Source: Capsicum annuum
Taxonomy: Eukaryota; Streptophyta; Magnoliopsida; Solanales; Solanaceae
Assembly (NCBI RefSeq): GCF_002878395.1
Contig: NC_061118.1
Location: 3,709,651 to 3,773,650, forward strand
Length of the DNA: 64,000 nucleotides
Direction of reading: 5' to 3'
Shown here: piece by piece, positions 36,460-47,995 of the stretch
How positions within the stretch are numbered: the first letter of the stretch is position 1
How the letters are laid out: every line of letters starts with the position of its first letter
Notes under the pieces: model-generated
Told to the model about the DNA's origin: nothing
Database searches by the model: none
Seen by the model: only the letters and a program-made list of their open reading frames with translations
Made by a program: the position numbers and the translations under genes

Positions 36460-36677
36460 GGTACCGTTCTTTCCTAAATCATGCACTTTTGATAAAAGTT
36501 GCAGCAGTTCAGCTGTCATTTATTATGTGTTCAGTTGTAGTTTCTTGAATTTATGCATTATATGTTGCAATCGGAGTGAAAAACAATGTGGTGATGAGTC
36601 TAACGAATGGTTTCGACTGTATGCTCTATTCCCTATCTAATCTTGGCATGTCTAGTGTCATTCGAGGACGAATGTTT

Positions 36678-36693
36678 CCAAGGGGAGGGATGA
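36678..36693 (+). promoter_or_regulatory. Polypurine tract of element E
   Basis: CCAAGGGGAGGGATGA directly before the 3' LTR start TGTAATACCCC. Confidence 0.8.
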
Positions 36694-38882
36694 TGTAATA
36701 CCCCAAGAAATTTTTCGTTGAAATTTTGTGCGTAAACGTGTTGGGTTCTATCTTCTAGAATGAATTATAAATTTTCCATGTGGAATGTCTTAGATTATGA
36801 CCCACCATTGCACAGAGTATTGAATAAGCTTTCCAACTATATATGGATCATCCAAAACGGACACCCGAGCGACGAGTTATGAACATTCCGATCGAATCAT
36901 GAATAGTAGTGAACAGTAAAACGTGCAGGAAAAAGTACTGAGGCTTGGCATATTTTTGCTCCAATTTTAAATGATCATAACTCCTTGTACATAATGATTT
37001 GGGTGCTCTACTATATATCAACGGAAAGCTCTGCAAGTCCTCTTTCCAATGAAATTAGTTTCATCCAATTTGTCTATCGGAGCAAAACGTTATGGTCGAT
37101 CTACTTCATCCTATCAAAAGTGATTTTTTGGGTCAACTTCAAATAATCATAACTCCTTGTACACAATGATATGGGTAAGATACTATATATCAACGGAAAG
37201 ATATGAGAGTCTTCTTTCTAATGAAATTGGTTTCATCTAATTTGGATATCGAAGTAAAACATTATGGTTGATCTACTTCAGACTATCAAAATAGTCCACC
37301 AAAGGACGGATTCGAGAATTATTTGATTTTTAGGGGCGTTTTGGTCATTCTCCCTCACCCAAAATCCATCCAAACTCTATATTAAAGCCTATTAGAAGTA
37401 TTATATGTTATATTTCATCAAATTCCCTCAAAAATAAAACCCTAAGCTCCTACATCCAACTTTAAGAACCTCCAAAATTCATCATTAATTCTGCAAATTT
37501 ATTCAAGATTCCAAGTTCCTAGTTCNNNNNNNNNNNNNNNNNNNNNNNNNNNNNNNNNNNNNNNNNNNNNNNNNNNNNNNNNNNNNNNNNNNNNNNNNNN
37601 NNNNNNNNNNNNNNNNNNNNNNNNNGATATTTATCATGATTTTGATATTTGGTTCGTGAATCCCCATTGGAAATTTTGTTTTTTTAGAAAGTGTGTTATA
37701 AGTACGTTGATGTTGAATATTTGAGATATTTTGAAAGATTTGACCTTTTGGTCTTAATGGAGTTGTTTTGAAATCGAGTGTGAAAGAAATCCACAACGTG
37801 GTTGATTTTGATAGATGGGAAGCATGATGGCTCCCAATGTATATTTATACATTACTGAAATTATTTTGTTGTGAATTGTCTTTGAAATGATCTAAGCTAA
37901 GTTCGGGAGAAATCTTTAGCATCGAGTGGGAGGTATAAGGCGACCTTACTTCCCTAGAACTACGTGTCTCCGTTGGAGTAATCCTGAGGCTGATTTATAT
38001 AGTGATCACTAGTTTATGTTGATTTAATATCGATAGTCCTACTCCGATGGCAAGGATAGAATGGCTCTCCCCAACATGGGTTGTACGTTGGACTCCATGT
38101 AGCTCACATGGTTTATGTCGGTTATAGGATCTCCCAGTGTGTGTATGTTTGTGAAAGTTATTCTTTCGAAAGATTTAAATGATATTTACATTATGAGAAT
38201 TGATATTCTTGATGAACTAAAAGTGATTGACAAATTATATGATGATTCACATGTGTTATTGTACTTATTTCATCCTCTCATGATTATGATAATTTTCTTT
38301 GGGCTATGTGAGTGTTTCATACATCCTGCATATTTCTTATAAATATTTATGATGATGATGTTTATAAAACTTCATACACCCCCATATACTCGATTTCTTT
38401 CCATGGTACTGACCCATATCTCCGAATATGGGCTATATTTTCTCGGAATATAGATTCAGGTGCTCAGTTCCAAGTTTGACAGTAATTCTTGGGGCACGCT
38501 GTTCTATATTCTCTGTTGTGGTGAGTCCTCATGTTCCGAGGACGTGATGTCTGATGTTGGTTTCACGAATTGTTTACATTTGATAACTGAGTATGAGTCA
38601 GTTGGGGCATGTCTCAATGGCTCGCTGGTTTTATTGATTTTCTTAGAGGCTTGTCAGACTAGTATAGATGTTGGGAGTTGACTAATAAGTCGTATTTTGT
38701 TATCTTTCTGAAATTCTTTTATTCTTGGATGATGATTACTCTGTTGATATTTGAGGGTTATTTATGGAAACCCCATTGATTTGTGTTGAACTGAATGAAA
38801 ATGGCTCAAAGGGTTATCTTAGGGCTACTCGTAACCTCAAGCACCATGTGACACTCCGGGACCCGTTTTTTGGGGCGTTACA
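36694..38882 (+). repeat. Element E 3' LTR, with assembly gap
   Basis: It runs from TGTAATACCCCAAG to GGGGCGTTACA. It is the fuller LTR copy and includes the 37960-38850 section missing from the 5' LTR. A run of 100 N interrupts it. It ends with the CGGGACCCG...GGGGCGTTACA terminus typical of this group. Confidence 0.85.
37526..37625. other. Assembly gap of exactly 100 N
   Basis: The gap lies between agttcctagttc and gatatttatcatgattttg. The matching positions in the 5' LTR are 32623 and 32903, which leaves 279 bases between them. The 100 N is thus a placeholder and the true gap is likely about 280 bp. Any open frame crossing it is meaningless. Confidence 0.95.
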
Positions 38883-40965
38883 ATAATTTAGTGGTAGGAG
38901 ATTTAATTGGGTTAGTATGATTACAAATGATGTGTTTGGTGATGAATTGGTGCATTGGGCTTGTTCACGTGTGCTGTTATTCTATCTATGCAAGCTTTTC
39001 ATGAAAGCAACATATTTGTTAACATGTCAATAGGAGAAAAATGTATTATATATTTGTAAAGGTTAATATGAACTTTGTTAGGGTATTATGTGATCTTTTT
39101 TAGAGCATAGCTTGAGTACAATTGGTCTTGAATATGAAATAAAATGTGGACTTTGGTTTAAATTATTGAGGAATGTTGTTCCCATGGTAAGAGAGACATG
39201 AATGCTTGTTTTGCCCTATGATAGATTAGATGACGTCTTTCTTAAGGGTAGAGGGTCATTTGTGTTTCTAGTGGTGTTATGAGTGTTTTATGATCTAAAT
39301 AGCAAGTATGTGAAGTTGTAAGGAAAGAATCCCATGAAGTTTAATGATAATGTTGCCTTCCATTCCCCTAAGTTTTTCTTTAATTGTTTAAGAAGAGGCA
39401 AAAGTTCAAAAATACTTTCAAAATGTTATTGGCAAGAAATGAAATGATTCCAAGGAAAACTAAAAAAATTATAGTTTTCTTTGTGTAAATGGTCAAAATG
39501 TTTTTGAGATTTCTTTTGAATGAGACCATTAAATTCAATTTTTGACTCTCTTTTTGCAAGGATGAGTCCTTGATTCAGAGTAACTTATTAAGCTCAAATT
39601 GGTTGGGAGATTAACTTTTTTCTCTATGAGTATAATGCCATGTGTGGTAAGATTTTTTGAATAATTCTTGTACATATGTGTAGTTTAGAACTTGCCTTGA
39701 GTGTGTTCAAAGCTAAATTCTAGACAATCTTTGTTTGGAGAATGACCCAAGGCCATTTTTGACTCGTCACATAGCCAACTTCCCACCTTAACATCATTCC
39801 CTAGTTAGCCCCTTTGATCCCTTTTACCAATTTTTCTTTCTTTTTCTAATGATAACCTTGCTAAAATACCTAACCCTTTTTAAAATCTTTCTTTTGGCAC
39901 ACAACCTCCTTTGATGCATCAAATGATTCAAAATAATAAAATATAGGTGAAAGCCTAAGTTTGGGGGGTTATGAGTTAGGAAAATAATGTAAGGGTAGTT
40001 CAAACTCCAAGTTTGGGGGGATTAATATGATGTACTAAAATAAGCCAAGAAAGGTGTATGTAAAGTGATCAAATCATGTGCTTAAGGTACAAGATAAAAA
40101 CTTAATGGTAAAGTTGTATATCTTAGCCCAAAGAATGTAAAGAGAAAAGAGGCAAATGAGGGGGCTAAGATGCGCTTAAAGTTAGAAAGTCTCTTGAAAA
40201 AGCCAAAGAAATGAAGAAAAAAATGGTGGCTTTGAATTGTTTTGTATATGCTAATAAAAGAAAAGGTTGGGAAATATGAGAAATGATTTGAAGGAGAATA
40301 AAGTGGATAGTTTGAAAATTTTGGGGTAGAAGGGGTTGAGGTAGTGCATTGAAGGAGGTATTTTAATCGCTTGATCCATGTATATTCCTCGCCACATCTT
40401 AAACCTTCATCGTGACCCATAAGACCTTGGTGATTCAAAACTAGGTAAGTCTACATTAGTGGTGAAAAACACAAAGGGCGAGTCTATGGTTCTACTCATT
40501 GTACTTGAATTTCTTTGCGAGAGAGAGTGTGAATTCTTTCATTATTTAAGTTCCTTTAGAAATTTCAATGTCTTTTTTGTGTGTGGAGCTAACTCTTGCT
40601 TGTGAGCGGCATTGATACTTTGGGATAAAGGGTGAAGTTTTACTCTCGGTTTTGGATAAATGGGTTAAGTAAGTTGCATTGTGAAGATTGAGACAATCTT
40701 TGAAGATTTTATGTCTCCTCTTCAGATGCTTGGTTGATTTGCAAGGTTCATGTGATACAAACTTGCATCCTTGCTTCATAAAATTATGCTTATTGAAAAA
40801 ATTTGGTTCACTTGTTGCCATAACATGTTTGAAAGTCTTTATAGAGCTTTGTTAGCTTGTTTCGTTAGTATAGCTTTCTTTTCGGTGAATTTGAGTTGAA
40901 TACCTTATCACATTAAATTGTTCTTAGTTACTTGAGGACAAGCATTAGCTTAAGTTTAGGGTTAT
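38883..40965 (+). mobile_element. Element D internal region, second part
   Basis: About 2.1 kb of AT-rich sequence between element E and the D 3' LTR, without a recognised gene. A minus-strand frame 40082-40438 has a Phe/Ser-rich composition and no family resemblance. The end (ttacttgaggacaagcattagct) is the usual Athila-type approach to the LTR. Confidence 0.65.
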
Positions 40966-42418
40966 TGATAAGTCATAAATTTGAGGATTTTCTAGCACCT
41001 TTTAAGCCTAAATTATCATACTTTTCTAATGTTTTTATGTTAATCTCTTACTTAATGCTCATTTGTATATAAAAAGTTGAAAAGGGAAGATTAGCAAATC
41101 ATTCAAGTCAAAAAGAGGTTAAATGTGAAAGAAAATAGCCAAATGCTAGAAATCAAGCCTAAGAATCGACCCTCAATTACCGCGATCACGGCCTGAGGGC
41201 TACGATCACGACCATTCAATTAGAGAGCAATTGCGATATGACTACCGCGATCGCAGGTGATGCAAACGCAGTGAAGAGGAGGCAATCACGGTAGAGCAGA
41301 AAACTTTCAAGGAAATTTTTGTAATATTTAGAAAATATGCAATTGGGGCTCAAATAAGGGTTTTTAGCTCATTTTAACTATCTTTATCCTATCATTAATC
41401 TTCACTTTTTATCTATCTCTTGGGAGCTTTAGCAAAAATTTGTACTAACCTTGAGCTAAGATTACATTAGAGTAACTCCTAAGTGAAGGATTAGCAAATT
41501 TCCATTGAAGATTCATTGGAATTTAAAGTGTGGTTTGCATTCTCTTTATTTTTCATGAATCAAATTGATGGAGATTTTGGTATATTTTTATTTATTATCT
41601 TTATGAGTTGCTAGTTCTTCCTCTTGAGGTTATATTTGAATAGGGTGAAAGTGTGTATGAATTGTGATTATTAGATTCAACTCTTAGTTAATGTTGTTAG
41701 GTTTTACAAATGTTTGATTATTAAATAGAATTTGTTGGTGAAATCTATAATTTCCCTAAACCCCACATCGTCCTTAAAAGAGGGATGTAGGTAGTCGATA
41801 TCCTACATCATGCTTGAAAGAGGAATGTAAGTGATATGAGCATTTGTGAACAATAAGATATATAACTGTTATTCCCTCTTTATTGTCTTAGAAATAAGGA
41901 TAAATTGTGGAATTACTATATCTTGGGCATCATCCTAGAAATAGGGATGTCAAATTGAGGCTTTGTGATGATTAATTGACCACACCCACAAGGTATTCGA
42001 AAGAATCCGTGGGTGATAGTTCGATACTTTGTTGAAAGACTAGTATCGAAATCCCTAACAGAGCCTACCCAAGCATGCATTAGCCAAGATTTGAAGTTGA
42101 TTTTCATGTACCCACACACTAGTTTCCTCTAGTAAATCATAACCCCAAGATCCGTTCCTAATTGATTACGCTCTAATTATTCCTAGTCTTTAATTAGTCC
42201 TTTAGAAGCCCAAGAATTGTTTTACACTTTTGAAAACAATCAAAATACCCTAAAATCTTTATATAATATATTTGAATTTAGCAAATAACTTTAATTTTGA
42301 TCTTATTTAATCACCACTTATATTGTTCCTATTGGATTCGACCACTACTCAAAGTTGTGAAATTATATTGACAACGACCGTCTTGCACTTAAATTGACGT
42401 GTAAGTTGAGTGTTATTA
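40966..42418 (+). repeat. Element D 3' LTR
   Basis: It runs from TGATAAGTCATAAATTTGAGG to GAGTGTTATTA. It aligns to 26843-28241 plus 30023-30095 with frequent substitutions. It is uninterrupted, so it shows the empty site of the solo LTR carried by the other copy. Confidence 0.85.
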
Positions 42419-43117
42419 ATCGCATCTGCTTCTTTTCTTCATAAGAAAACCAAGATATTTCTTCTCAATCAAGGATTTGGGTTGATTCCTTTATTAAGGG
42501 AGTTTTCACCTTATGGTATATCCATATCAGATATATCCATACTTGGTGTGATTTTTTTTCTTACACCCATACTTATCCATATCAGATATGTCTATGTAGA
42601 AGGTGTGATCTTCTTTCCTTTGGTCTTGCCATGAAGCTCGTCCAATCACCACTAATTTTGTTGTCCAATGATATTCTCTAATTTATGTGTTTCCATGTTA
42701 AGCGCGTCATTTATAGTTGGGTGATCCTTGTGAGATAACTTTCATCATTTGAGATTTAGATAGATACTCCTTGCCTTGTGTCTATCAATGGAGATATTTA
42801 AATATCTTGCAAATTTCCAATCATTAGTTTGTCATTATTAAAACATAAAATTAGGAGGCTAATAATCTTTCTTTTTTTATAATGACAAACATTAAACATC
42901 AGTTAACTTCCCTGTTAAGGTAGCCGATTGGCTCCCCCTATCTTCCTGTCTTGGTGGGTAAAGTTGGTTGTGGTAGTCAACTAGTTGCCCCTGTCTTGTT
43001 GACTGATGTGATATTCTCCCTCTTTTAACATAATAAAAATACCAAAACAAATAGAGCAAATACAAAACATAATAGAGAATACTAGATATGCAAAGTTACG
43101 ATTAAGAGTAGCAAAAA
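42419..43117 (-). mobile_element. Element X, right piece (SIRE-like, minus strand)
   Basis: It starts with the second copy of the D target site (atcgc). Read on the minus strand, 43070-42990 contains TTATGTTAAAAGAGGGAGAATATCACATC, which looks like the polypurine tract and LTR start of a SIRE-type copia element. No gene. It joins 26371-26842 as one insertion in the element C LTR. The class call is tentative. Confidence 0.4.
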
Positions 43118-44948
43118 GTGGGTACAAGTGGAAGGGGTAAATCGTACCTAATGCGCACCTTTTTCAGCTTTTAAGCTCAGGACATTTTAGACATTTCCCA
43201 CCCCAAAACCCTTAAGTCCCCATATCTTATAACATATTGTGACCTCTCATAATACACTTTTGAAAGATCAAATACTCCTAAAACTCTCTCTAAACACTCT
43301 CTTAAAGATTGGGCTGGGGTTTCTATAAGGTGTTCATCTGAGGCTCAAGAGTCAAGTTCTTTCTGTGAATCTTCACAAATAAGGCATGTGACTCTTCCCT
43401 CATTGTTAGTTCTCAAATATCATATGTTTTAAACATTGATTATGATTCATAAATAGTGGTTTTGAAAACCAATGTTGAGGGTTTTGTTGCATAATGTTGA
43501 GTATTATTTACTCTTAGTTTAAGCTATGTTTATCCATGTTTTTGGTGATGGTTTGCACATGTGAATTCTTGATAATTTTTGTTTAACAAATGGATCATGG
43601 GTTACCCTAAGCTTGATGATTTTTATCTTGGATTTCGTTTTGATAATAGTGTGCCCTCAATATGTTTGTGAAAATGCCTAAGAGAATAAACTAGTCACAT
43701 ATTAATGGTGTCTGAACTAGGCCTAATGAATACGAATGGTTGGTAAATGGTTTGTAAAGGCCTTGTTGGCTATGAAGTGATTGAAATGGTAACTTTGGTG
43801 GTTTAATTAGCTAAAAGGGGTTTGAGTCCCTAAACATTAAATTGAATTATGCCTCCACTTGAAAATGGGTTTGAGTCCCTAAACTTTGAATTGAATAAGT
43901 ATCTTTGTTAGACAATGGGTTCGAGTCCCAAAGTCCAATGAATGATTGGTTAATTGATAATGATAATGGTATGACGATACCAACGAAGTGCCTCTGGTAA
44001 GTTATTGGCTTAATAATTGTGTATATGAAATGATGGTTTCAAATTAGGTTTTAAAGCGAGATGTGTAGCCCGACCGTGAAAGTGGAGTTCGAAGGACTAA
44101 CACTGGAAACTGCGGTAGCCGATGCGGGTGTCTTTATGACCGGGAGATTTGAGTCCCATGAATGAATATATGAATGGGAGGTTTGAGTCCACCGTAATAT
44201 ATGTATTGGTGCTTAAGTCACCTTGATTTTGCCAGGAGGTTTGAGTCCCCCATATAAGCATATACGGTTATGGATATTCTCTAGTTCGTGCGGCCACATG
44301 CACTGGGGCCCTTTCATCTAGGGGAAAGCTGGGCCCATATAGCCCGTGGATGCCTTGTTATTTGACGGTTATGCTACACAACCTAGGTTAATGTTTTCAA
44401 AGTTCATGCTAATATTGTTCCCTACCCTAGCATGGTATATATATGTATATATTGCCTTGGTTATACGCATTGGTTGATTGGTTTTGAATTGTTTGGATTA
44501 TATTATCCTTATCCTTGAGTTACATGCTAGCGCTCCAACTGCTAACCATCTTCGACGTTATATCCTTATGCGATGTAGGTGTTGGTCATACTATCACACC
44601 TCCTACTTAGTGACTTAGATCTAGGAACAGCTTGTGTTGACTTGAAGTGGTGAGCTTTCATACTTCGAAGGCTCCATTTATTGATTTTAGTTTTCTTATG
44701 TCTTTATTGGCTTAGACCTGGACATTTTTTTTTGCTATGGTCGGGGGCATGTCCCGATCAGATATTCTTGTTTGGTTTTAGAGGCTTTGTATAGACAAAC
44801 TGTGGACTTGGGTATATTATGGAATGGTTACGGATTTGGTTATTGTTTTCTGGTTTGATGTTCGGTTGGGTTGGGTATCAAGGGTGATTTCGGTCCTTGT
44901 TGGACTTGGGATGCCCATTACGACAAGGCCCTGGTTTGGGTTGTGTCA
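43118..44948 (+). repeat. Element C 3' LTR, second piece
   Basis: It matches 19363-21142 over its whole length, ending ggttgtgtca, and is followed by TTTGG, the same five bases that precede the 5' LTR. Confidence 0.8.
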
Positions 44949-44953
44949 TTTGG

Positions 44954-45269
44954 TTTATCAGAAATTATAGAATTGTCAACAAGATTTAGTGGTCGTGCGT
45001 AGAAATTTGATGCTTAGTTAAAAGTTTTACGGTCCTTACAGGGTGCTCAAACATGTTGCGAGTGTGGTTTATCGATAAAAAGTTAGTTAAGCTCGCAAAG
45101 TCACATTATATTCCATATTTCACCACTCAAGAGGAGAGTTTTCTTTAATATTGTAACCCATTCCCTACCACCCATTTGTGACTATGGTGGGTGTGTCTTG
45201 GTTCAACCATTGGCTATTTTGCAACCCCGAATAGTGTGGTTGGACAATGTAACTGCAATGAAAGTCTTA
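44954..45269 (+). pseudogene. Old gypsy integrase C-terminal fragment
   Basis: With stops and shifts, successive frames read VVVRRNLMLS, then KFYGPYRVLKHVASVVYR, then LPPICDYGGC...LQPLAILQPR...VWLDNVTAMKVL. This is the pattern of a plant gypsy integrase tail: a YGPYRV barrel, then the LVQPLAIL and NxVTAMKVL segments. It is not the tail type of elements B, C or E, so it is a different, older element. Element C sits in its middle. Confidence 0.6.
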
Positions 45270-45500
45270 TAGCCTGTTTGGTCAAGCTTATTTTTCACCA
45301 AATGTGCTTATTTTTCTCAGAAGTGCTTATTTTTAAAAATTGAGATGTTTGACAAAGCTTTTGAAAGAAAATAAGTGCTTCTAGAGAGTAGAAAAAAATA
45401 GTTTTTAATAAGCTAAAAAAAATAGCTTCTCCTCAAAAGCACTTTTGAGAAAAATACACTTAAAAGCACTTTTAGAAAGTTTGGTCAAACACTAATTATT
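45270..45500. mobile_element. Inverted-repeat MITE (gtttggtcaa family), copy 1
   Basis: It begins tagcctgtttggtcaagctt and ends aaagtttggtcaaacac, so the ends are inverted copies of gtttg(g/a)(t/c)caa. The inside is rich in the complementary phrases agtgcttattttt and aaaagcacttt. About 230 bp, no coding. A hAT-type origin is likely but no clean 8-bp duplication is visible. Confidence 0.6.
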
Positions 45501-46733
45501 GTTCAGGGGTGTTTTTTAAATGGGAAAAGGGTCAAATTTACCCCTCTATTTTAGAAAATTGGATAAATATACCCTTCTCATACTTTGGGGTTCAAATTTA
45601 CCCTTGGTGTCATACTTTGTGGCGAAATTTACCCCTCTACTCTACAAAATTGGCTAAATATACCCTTCATCATATTTTAAAGCAAAGTTTACCCTCAATT
45701 TCATACTTTAAGATCAAACTTATCTTCGTTGTTAAGAAACTTTTCACATGTGATCTTACTTTGATAGAAAATCCTAAATCAACGTTAAATGGTTCATTTT
45801 TTAAAAATAAACCACTCCCTAATCTAACCCGCCCGATACAAACCATAAAAATTACACAAACAAATATTCCCCTCCCTTAGTATTGTTGGTCAAATTTTTT
45901 CAACGAACAAACATACTTCTATTTCAACGTGCAGTGCTAGTAGGTTGTTGATAAATGAACAAAAATTAAAATGGAATGGGATAATGCAGAAGCATGGAAC
46001 TAGAGAAACTGTTTATTACAACCTCTGCTCCTGTTTCAATTATGTTCAAATTCCATAATTTGATATACAATTTTATGTGCATCTAGATTCTAGAATCAGT
46101 GGATAAGTTTTGAGCAAATGGCATAATGAAAAATTTATGTAGATTCAAATTATGTATAAAAACATAAGAATGAAAAGAAGGTCACTATTGGCGCATACGG
46201 AGATCTCTTAACTCAATCATTCAGAGAAATATCTAGTGGGTCAAATTTATTGGATTTGACCTCTAAGTGTCATTTCTCATGAGATTTGCAACGATGCAGA
46301 TCCATGAGCTGAGGAATGGACATGTTTGTTAGTGTTTGGACTGACGCAGATTCATTTTTCATGAGCTATACATTGATAAATATCTAGTGGCATAATCTTG
46401 TTGGAAAATTTGACCAATAGAACTGAGAGGGTATATTTATTTATGTTTATTTCCTGACTCTAGTCAGGTCAGACGAGTTAGATTAGGTTGTTTTTTATTT
46501 TAAAAAAATGGGGCATTTAATGTTGATTTGAGCTTTTATACTTAAAGAAGTGTACATGTGAAAAAAAATTAAAATAGGGTAAATTTAACCCTAAAATATG
46601 ACATCGAGGGTAAATTTGTCCTCGAAAAATGATGAAAGGTATATTCAGCCAATTTTTTAAAGTGATAAATCTGACTCCAAAGTATGACAACGAGGATAAA
46701 TTTGGCTCCAAAGTATGTTGAAAGGTATATTTA

Positions 46734-47820
46734 GGGATCATTTGTTTGCACTTAATAGAGGTCTGAATCTGAATGGTTCAGACTTCAAACTATTAAGTGC
46801 ATTTATTTTTATTAAGATTTTAACTCTGAATAGGTCTTAATCATTCAGATCTAGAATCAAGTCTTAATAGGTCTGAAGATGTATTTTAGTGTTGGATAAT
46901 ATTCACCGTCACTCTATTCATAATTATTAGTCACCACCTCTGCCACCACCATTATTGTCAACCACCACCAACCACCTCTACCATCATAATCACCATCAAC
47001 AACAAATATCGCTACCAATCACTATTGTTAACTGCTGACACGCCTACTACCTCTATTATTCTAATTATAGTTATCGTCACCACCTCCATCAACAGCACCA
47101 CCATTATCAATTACTATCGATCAATCTCTGCTATCGACCAACTCATTTGTCACAACTAGCACCACCGCTAACTACCACTAAAACATCATAAACTTCATAT
47201 ATTCTTCGACAGCCACCACCATTGTCACTAGTAATGCCACATCTACCATCACTTCAATCACTATTATCTCTATAATTTATCTCAACTAACAACCATCTCC
47301 ACCATCACATCCAACAATACCTCCAACTAGCACCAACACATCGTCAATCATCATTCATTCATTTTTCAGCCATCACATCAATACCTCCAACTACTAACAT
47401 CAAATAACGTCACATCACAACCACCACCACTACTATCAACCACCACCATCATAACAATCACTACAATACCACCTATCACAACTATCACCACTAGCATTAC
47501 TAATCACTAAATCAATCATTGTCACCACAACCACCATTATAAACCATCTCCATCACTAACAAACATAAATATTTTTTTAATCAAATAATAATTTTATTGT
47601 ATTAAATTACATACTTTTTTGATATATAATTAGTTTTTATTTAAATTATATTTTTTATTTTATTATATATACAAATAAATTTTTTTTGTACATTCAGATA
47701 TTGAAAAACAAACAGTCTTAATCATTTAGTTTTCAGATCTAGAGACAACATTTTAATCATCCAGACGTGCATTAAGATTCAGACATCTGAATCTTAAAAA
47801 AAAAAAAAACAAATGCACCC
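46734..47820. mobile_element. PIF/Harbinger (Tourist)-like MITE nested in the Mutator-like MITE
   Basis: Ends GGGATCATTTGTTTGCAC and, on the minus strand, GGGTGCATTTGTTTTT; both are flanked by TTA (46731-46733 and 47821-47823). A TTA duplication and GGG(A/T)(T/G)CATTTGTT ends are Tourist-like. Subterminal gaatctgaatggttcagac repeats are mirrored at the right end. The central 46910-47560 is a degenerate CAC/CAT trinucleotide tract. No transposase frame is seen. Confidence 0.7.
46910..47560. repeat. CAC/CAT-type trinucleotide low-complexity tract
   Basis: Long stretch of degenerate caccaccat, accaccact and atcaccatc triplets inside the Tourist-like MITE, explaining its unusual 1.1 kb length. 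Confidence 0.8.
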
Positions 47821-47874
47821 TTAGCCATTTTTTCAAAGTAGAAAAGTAAATTTGACCCTTTTTCCTTTTAAAAT

Positions 47875-47995
47875 TTATTGGTCAAACACAAATTATTTCT
47901 TATCAAAAGTACCTTTTTGAAAAGCACTTTTGAAAAAAATATTTTTCAAAATAAGTTGATTTTAAAAGTTTGATCAAACATCTACTAGTTTAATA
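47875..47995. mobile_element. Inverted-repeat MITE (gtttggtcaa family), partial copy 2
   Basis: ttggtcaaacacaaattatt is followed by aaaagcacttttgaaaaa and ends aaaagtttgatcaaaca. It is the same family as 45270-45500. It may be the other side of one MITE split by the Mutator-like insertion, since ggtcaaacac(t/a)aattatt stands at both sides. Confidence 0.5.

Larger units (their letters stand above)
31720..38882 (+). mobile_element. Element E: Tekay-like chromovirus lacking gag and protease, nested in D
   Basis: 5' LTR 31720-33272 (internally deleted), tRNA-Met-like primer site, a gag start fused to RT, RNase H, integrase, polypurine tract, and 3' LTR 36694-38882 (contains a 100-N gap). The target duplication is ttaat (31715-31719) and ataat (38883-38887), one change. 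A hand count over the first 345 or so LTR bases gives about 40 differences between the two LTRs, mostly transitions. It has the best-preserved RT of the window but several disabling lesions. Confidence 0.85.
26843..42418 (+). mobile_element. Element D: non-autonomous Athila-like LTR retrotransposon, carrying nested insertions
   Basis: Its LTRs are 26843-28241 plus 30023-30095 (split by a solo LTR) and 40966-42418. A tRNA-Asp-type primer site follows the first. The internal region, once element E is set aside, is only about 3.7 kb and has no recognisable RT, integrase or protease. Flanks are gtcgc (26838-26842) and atcgc (42419-42423), a 5-bp target duplication with one change. The text before the 3' LTR (cttgaggacaagcattagct followed by taagtttagggtt) is the usual Athila-type ending. 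Confidence 0.75.
18991..44948 (+). mobile_element. Element C: Tekay/Del-like chromovirus, interrupted by later insertions
   Basis: Plus-strand element: 5' LTR 18991-21142, tRNA-Met-type primer site, gag, protease, RT, RNase H, integrase, polypurine tract 26313-26326, then a 3' LTR found in two parts (26327 to about 26370, and about 43118-44948). The unit is flanked by a perfect 5-bp duplication TTTGG (18986-18990 and 44949-44953), which ties the distant 3' piece to this element. Roughly 330 bp of the 3' LTR (counterpart of 19030-19362) is missing at the break. Without the later insertions the element would be about 9.2 kb. Confidence 0.8.
45522..47865. mobile_element. Mutator-like MITE with long terminal inverted repeats
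   Basis: The left arm starts GGGAAAAGGGTCAAATTTAC. The right arm, read on the minus strand, starts GGAAAAAGGGTCAAATTTAC. The arms extend about 200 bp inward as degenerate aaatttaccct(c/t) and tatatttac-type repeats (45527-45725; 46565-46730 plus 47824-47865). Flanks tttttaaat (45513-45521) and ttttaaaat (47866-47874) fit a 9-bp target duplication with one change, as Mutator-type elements make. The middle, 45726-46560, has no gene. A second MITE splits the right arm. Confidence 0.6.

Noticed and set aside
37503..37796. Open frame crossing the assembly gap
   Set aside because: It exists only because N runs contain no stops.
40082..40438. 118-codon Phe/Ser-rich minus-strand frame
   Set aside because: Opposite strand within the non-coding 3' region of element D; low-complexity, no homology recognised.
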